From Silurus meridionalis (lineage: Eukaryota > Chordata > Actinopteri > Siluriformes > Siluridae): a stretch of 64,000 nucleotides of DNA. Of the stretch, positions 63,310 to 64,000 are shown piece by piece. Within the stretch, counting starts at the first letter, position 1; every line of letters starts with the position of its first letter. The position numbers and the translations under genes are program-made. Under the pieces are notes generated by a model. It worked only from the letters and a program-made list of their open reading frames with translations. It made no database searches and was not told the origin of the DNA. The DNA lies in contig NC_060909.1 of assembly GCF_014805685.1 (NCBI RefSeq), positions 8,427,792-8,491,791 of the forward strand, in the 5' to 3' direction.

Positions 63310-63787
63310 GGCCTTTTCTTCTTTTGGCTGCTCCTGTTAGGGTTCGCTACAGCAGACCATCTGTCCCCATACTACTCTGTCTTCTACATCTGCCTCTTTC
63401 AAACCAACTACCTCCATGTCTTCCCTCACCACATCCATAATCCTCCTCCTTGGTCCTTCCTCTTTTCCTCCTCCTGCCGGCTCCATCCTCAGCGTTCTCC
63501 TATCGATAAAACGTCCTACATGCGCTGTCCCTCTAATAAACACGTTTCTAATCCTGTCCATCCTTGTCACTCCCAACGAAAACCTCAAAATCTTCAGCTC
63601 TGCTACCTCCAGCTCCACCTCCTGTCTTTTACTCAATGCCACTGCCTCTAGAACATCTCAGGTCTCACCACTGTCCTATAAACTTTCCTTTTTATTCTTG
63701 CAGATACTCTTCTATCACAAATCACTCCTGCCACTATTCTCCACCCACTCCACCCTGTCTGCACTCTTTTCCTCACTGCTCTAACAC
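63310..63787 (-). pseudogene. Non-LTR retrotransposon 3' fragment (decayed RT C-terminus)
   Basis: The minus strand encodes the region just C-terminal to a LINE reverse transcriptase, including LGVTRMDRIRN, FIRGT and REDMEVVGLKEADVEDR. The usual RLRWYGHV segment is missing and the frame shifts near 63645, so it is dead. The 3' end reads GCTGTAGCGAACCCTAACAG, nearly the tail of the SINE at 54.5 kb. The clade (RTE-like or L2-like) is unsettled. Its 5' part is cut by the hAT-like element at 63788. Confidence 0.75.
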
Positions 63788-64000
63788 CAGAGGTGGGAAG
63801 TTACGAAGTTCAAATACTACTTTACTATACTTAAGTAGATTTTGTTGGTATGAGTACTTCACTTCACTTTTTACTTTTACTTCTTACATTTTTACACAAA
63901 TATCTGTACTTTCTACTTCTTACTTTTTTAAAACAGGCTCATTTCTTTTGTTTTAATCCATTGATTTGGTAAAATGTCAATATTTTTTATTTTCACTGTG
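63788..64000 (+). mobile_element. hAT-like nonautonomous element, cut by window end
   Basis: It begins CAGAGGTGGGAAGTTACGAA, then runs through ACTTTACTATACTTAAGTAG and repeated ACTTTTTAC motifs. This is the layout of a common teleost repeat with a hAT-type CAGAGGTGG end. It interrupts the LINE fragment; the other end and the 8-bp duplication lie outside the window. Confidence 0.6.

Noticed and set aside
63337..63642. 101-codon protein gene on the minus strand
   Set aside because: The residues are those of a decayed LINE reverse-transcriptase C-terminus, with a deletion and a frameshift.

Overview
The window is nuclear DNA of a ray-finned fish. It holds one recognisable protein-coding gene, the Iroquois homeobox gene irx6 (teleost irx6a), on the minus strand between about 12.6 and 16.1 kb. 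Fish origin is supported by the five-exon irx6 structure, the very dense dinucleotide repeats, decayed Tc1/mariner-like DNA transposons, a tRNA-Glu-derived SINE and the 3' ends of fish-type non-LTR retrotransposons. An otophysan such as a catfish is plausible, but the species cannot be fixed from this sequence alone.

Layout. Positions 1-12.6 kb lie 3' of irx6a. In other vertebrates this side leads to mmp2, but no mmp2 exon is visible. The stretch holds (CA)n/(TG)n arrays, a 220-bp long inverted repeat at 3.07-3.29 kb, a CTCF-like motif at 4.9 kb and several complex, enhancer-like blocks. irx6a itself occupies 12880-15944 (coding), in five exons that encode 463 residues with the three-amino-acid-loop (TALE) homeodomain and the Iro box. 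A TATA-like box lies near 16.10 kb and a perfect CRE palindrome at 16.30 kb. From 16.5 to 64 kb no protein gene was found. By synteny this is the irx5-irx6 intergenic desert. It is a mosaic of moderate-complexity blocks rich in homeodomain-type ATTA cores (candidate conserved regulatory elements), long microsatellites and decayed mobile elements.

Mobile elements cluster at 25.3 kb, 37.0 kb, 41.4-43.7 kb, 53.8-54.7 kb, 57.2-57.5 kb, 59.7 kb and 63.3-64.0 kb. Three relations stand out. Two copies of one short inverted-repeat family sit 18 kb apart. Complementary pieces of one Tc1-like transposase family sit at 37.0 and 41.6 kb. The SINE at 54.5 kb shares its 3' tail with the LINE fragment at 63.3 kb, the signature of a SINE and its mobilising partner.

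No unambiguous new biological system is visible. The observations most worth testing are the long hairpin at 3.07-3.29 kb, a 60-nt splice-flanked open segment at 32.08 kb, CTCF-like motifs in convergent orientation around irx6a, and the CRE/TATA promoter arrangement. All calls on conservation are inference, because no alignment could be run.
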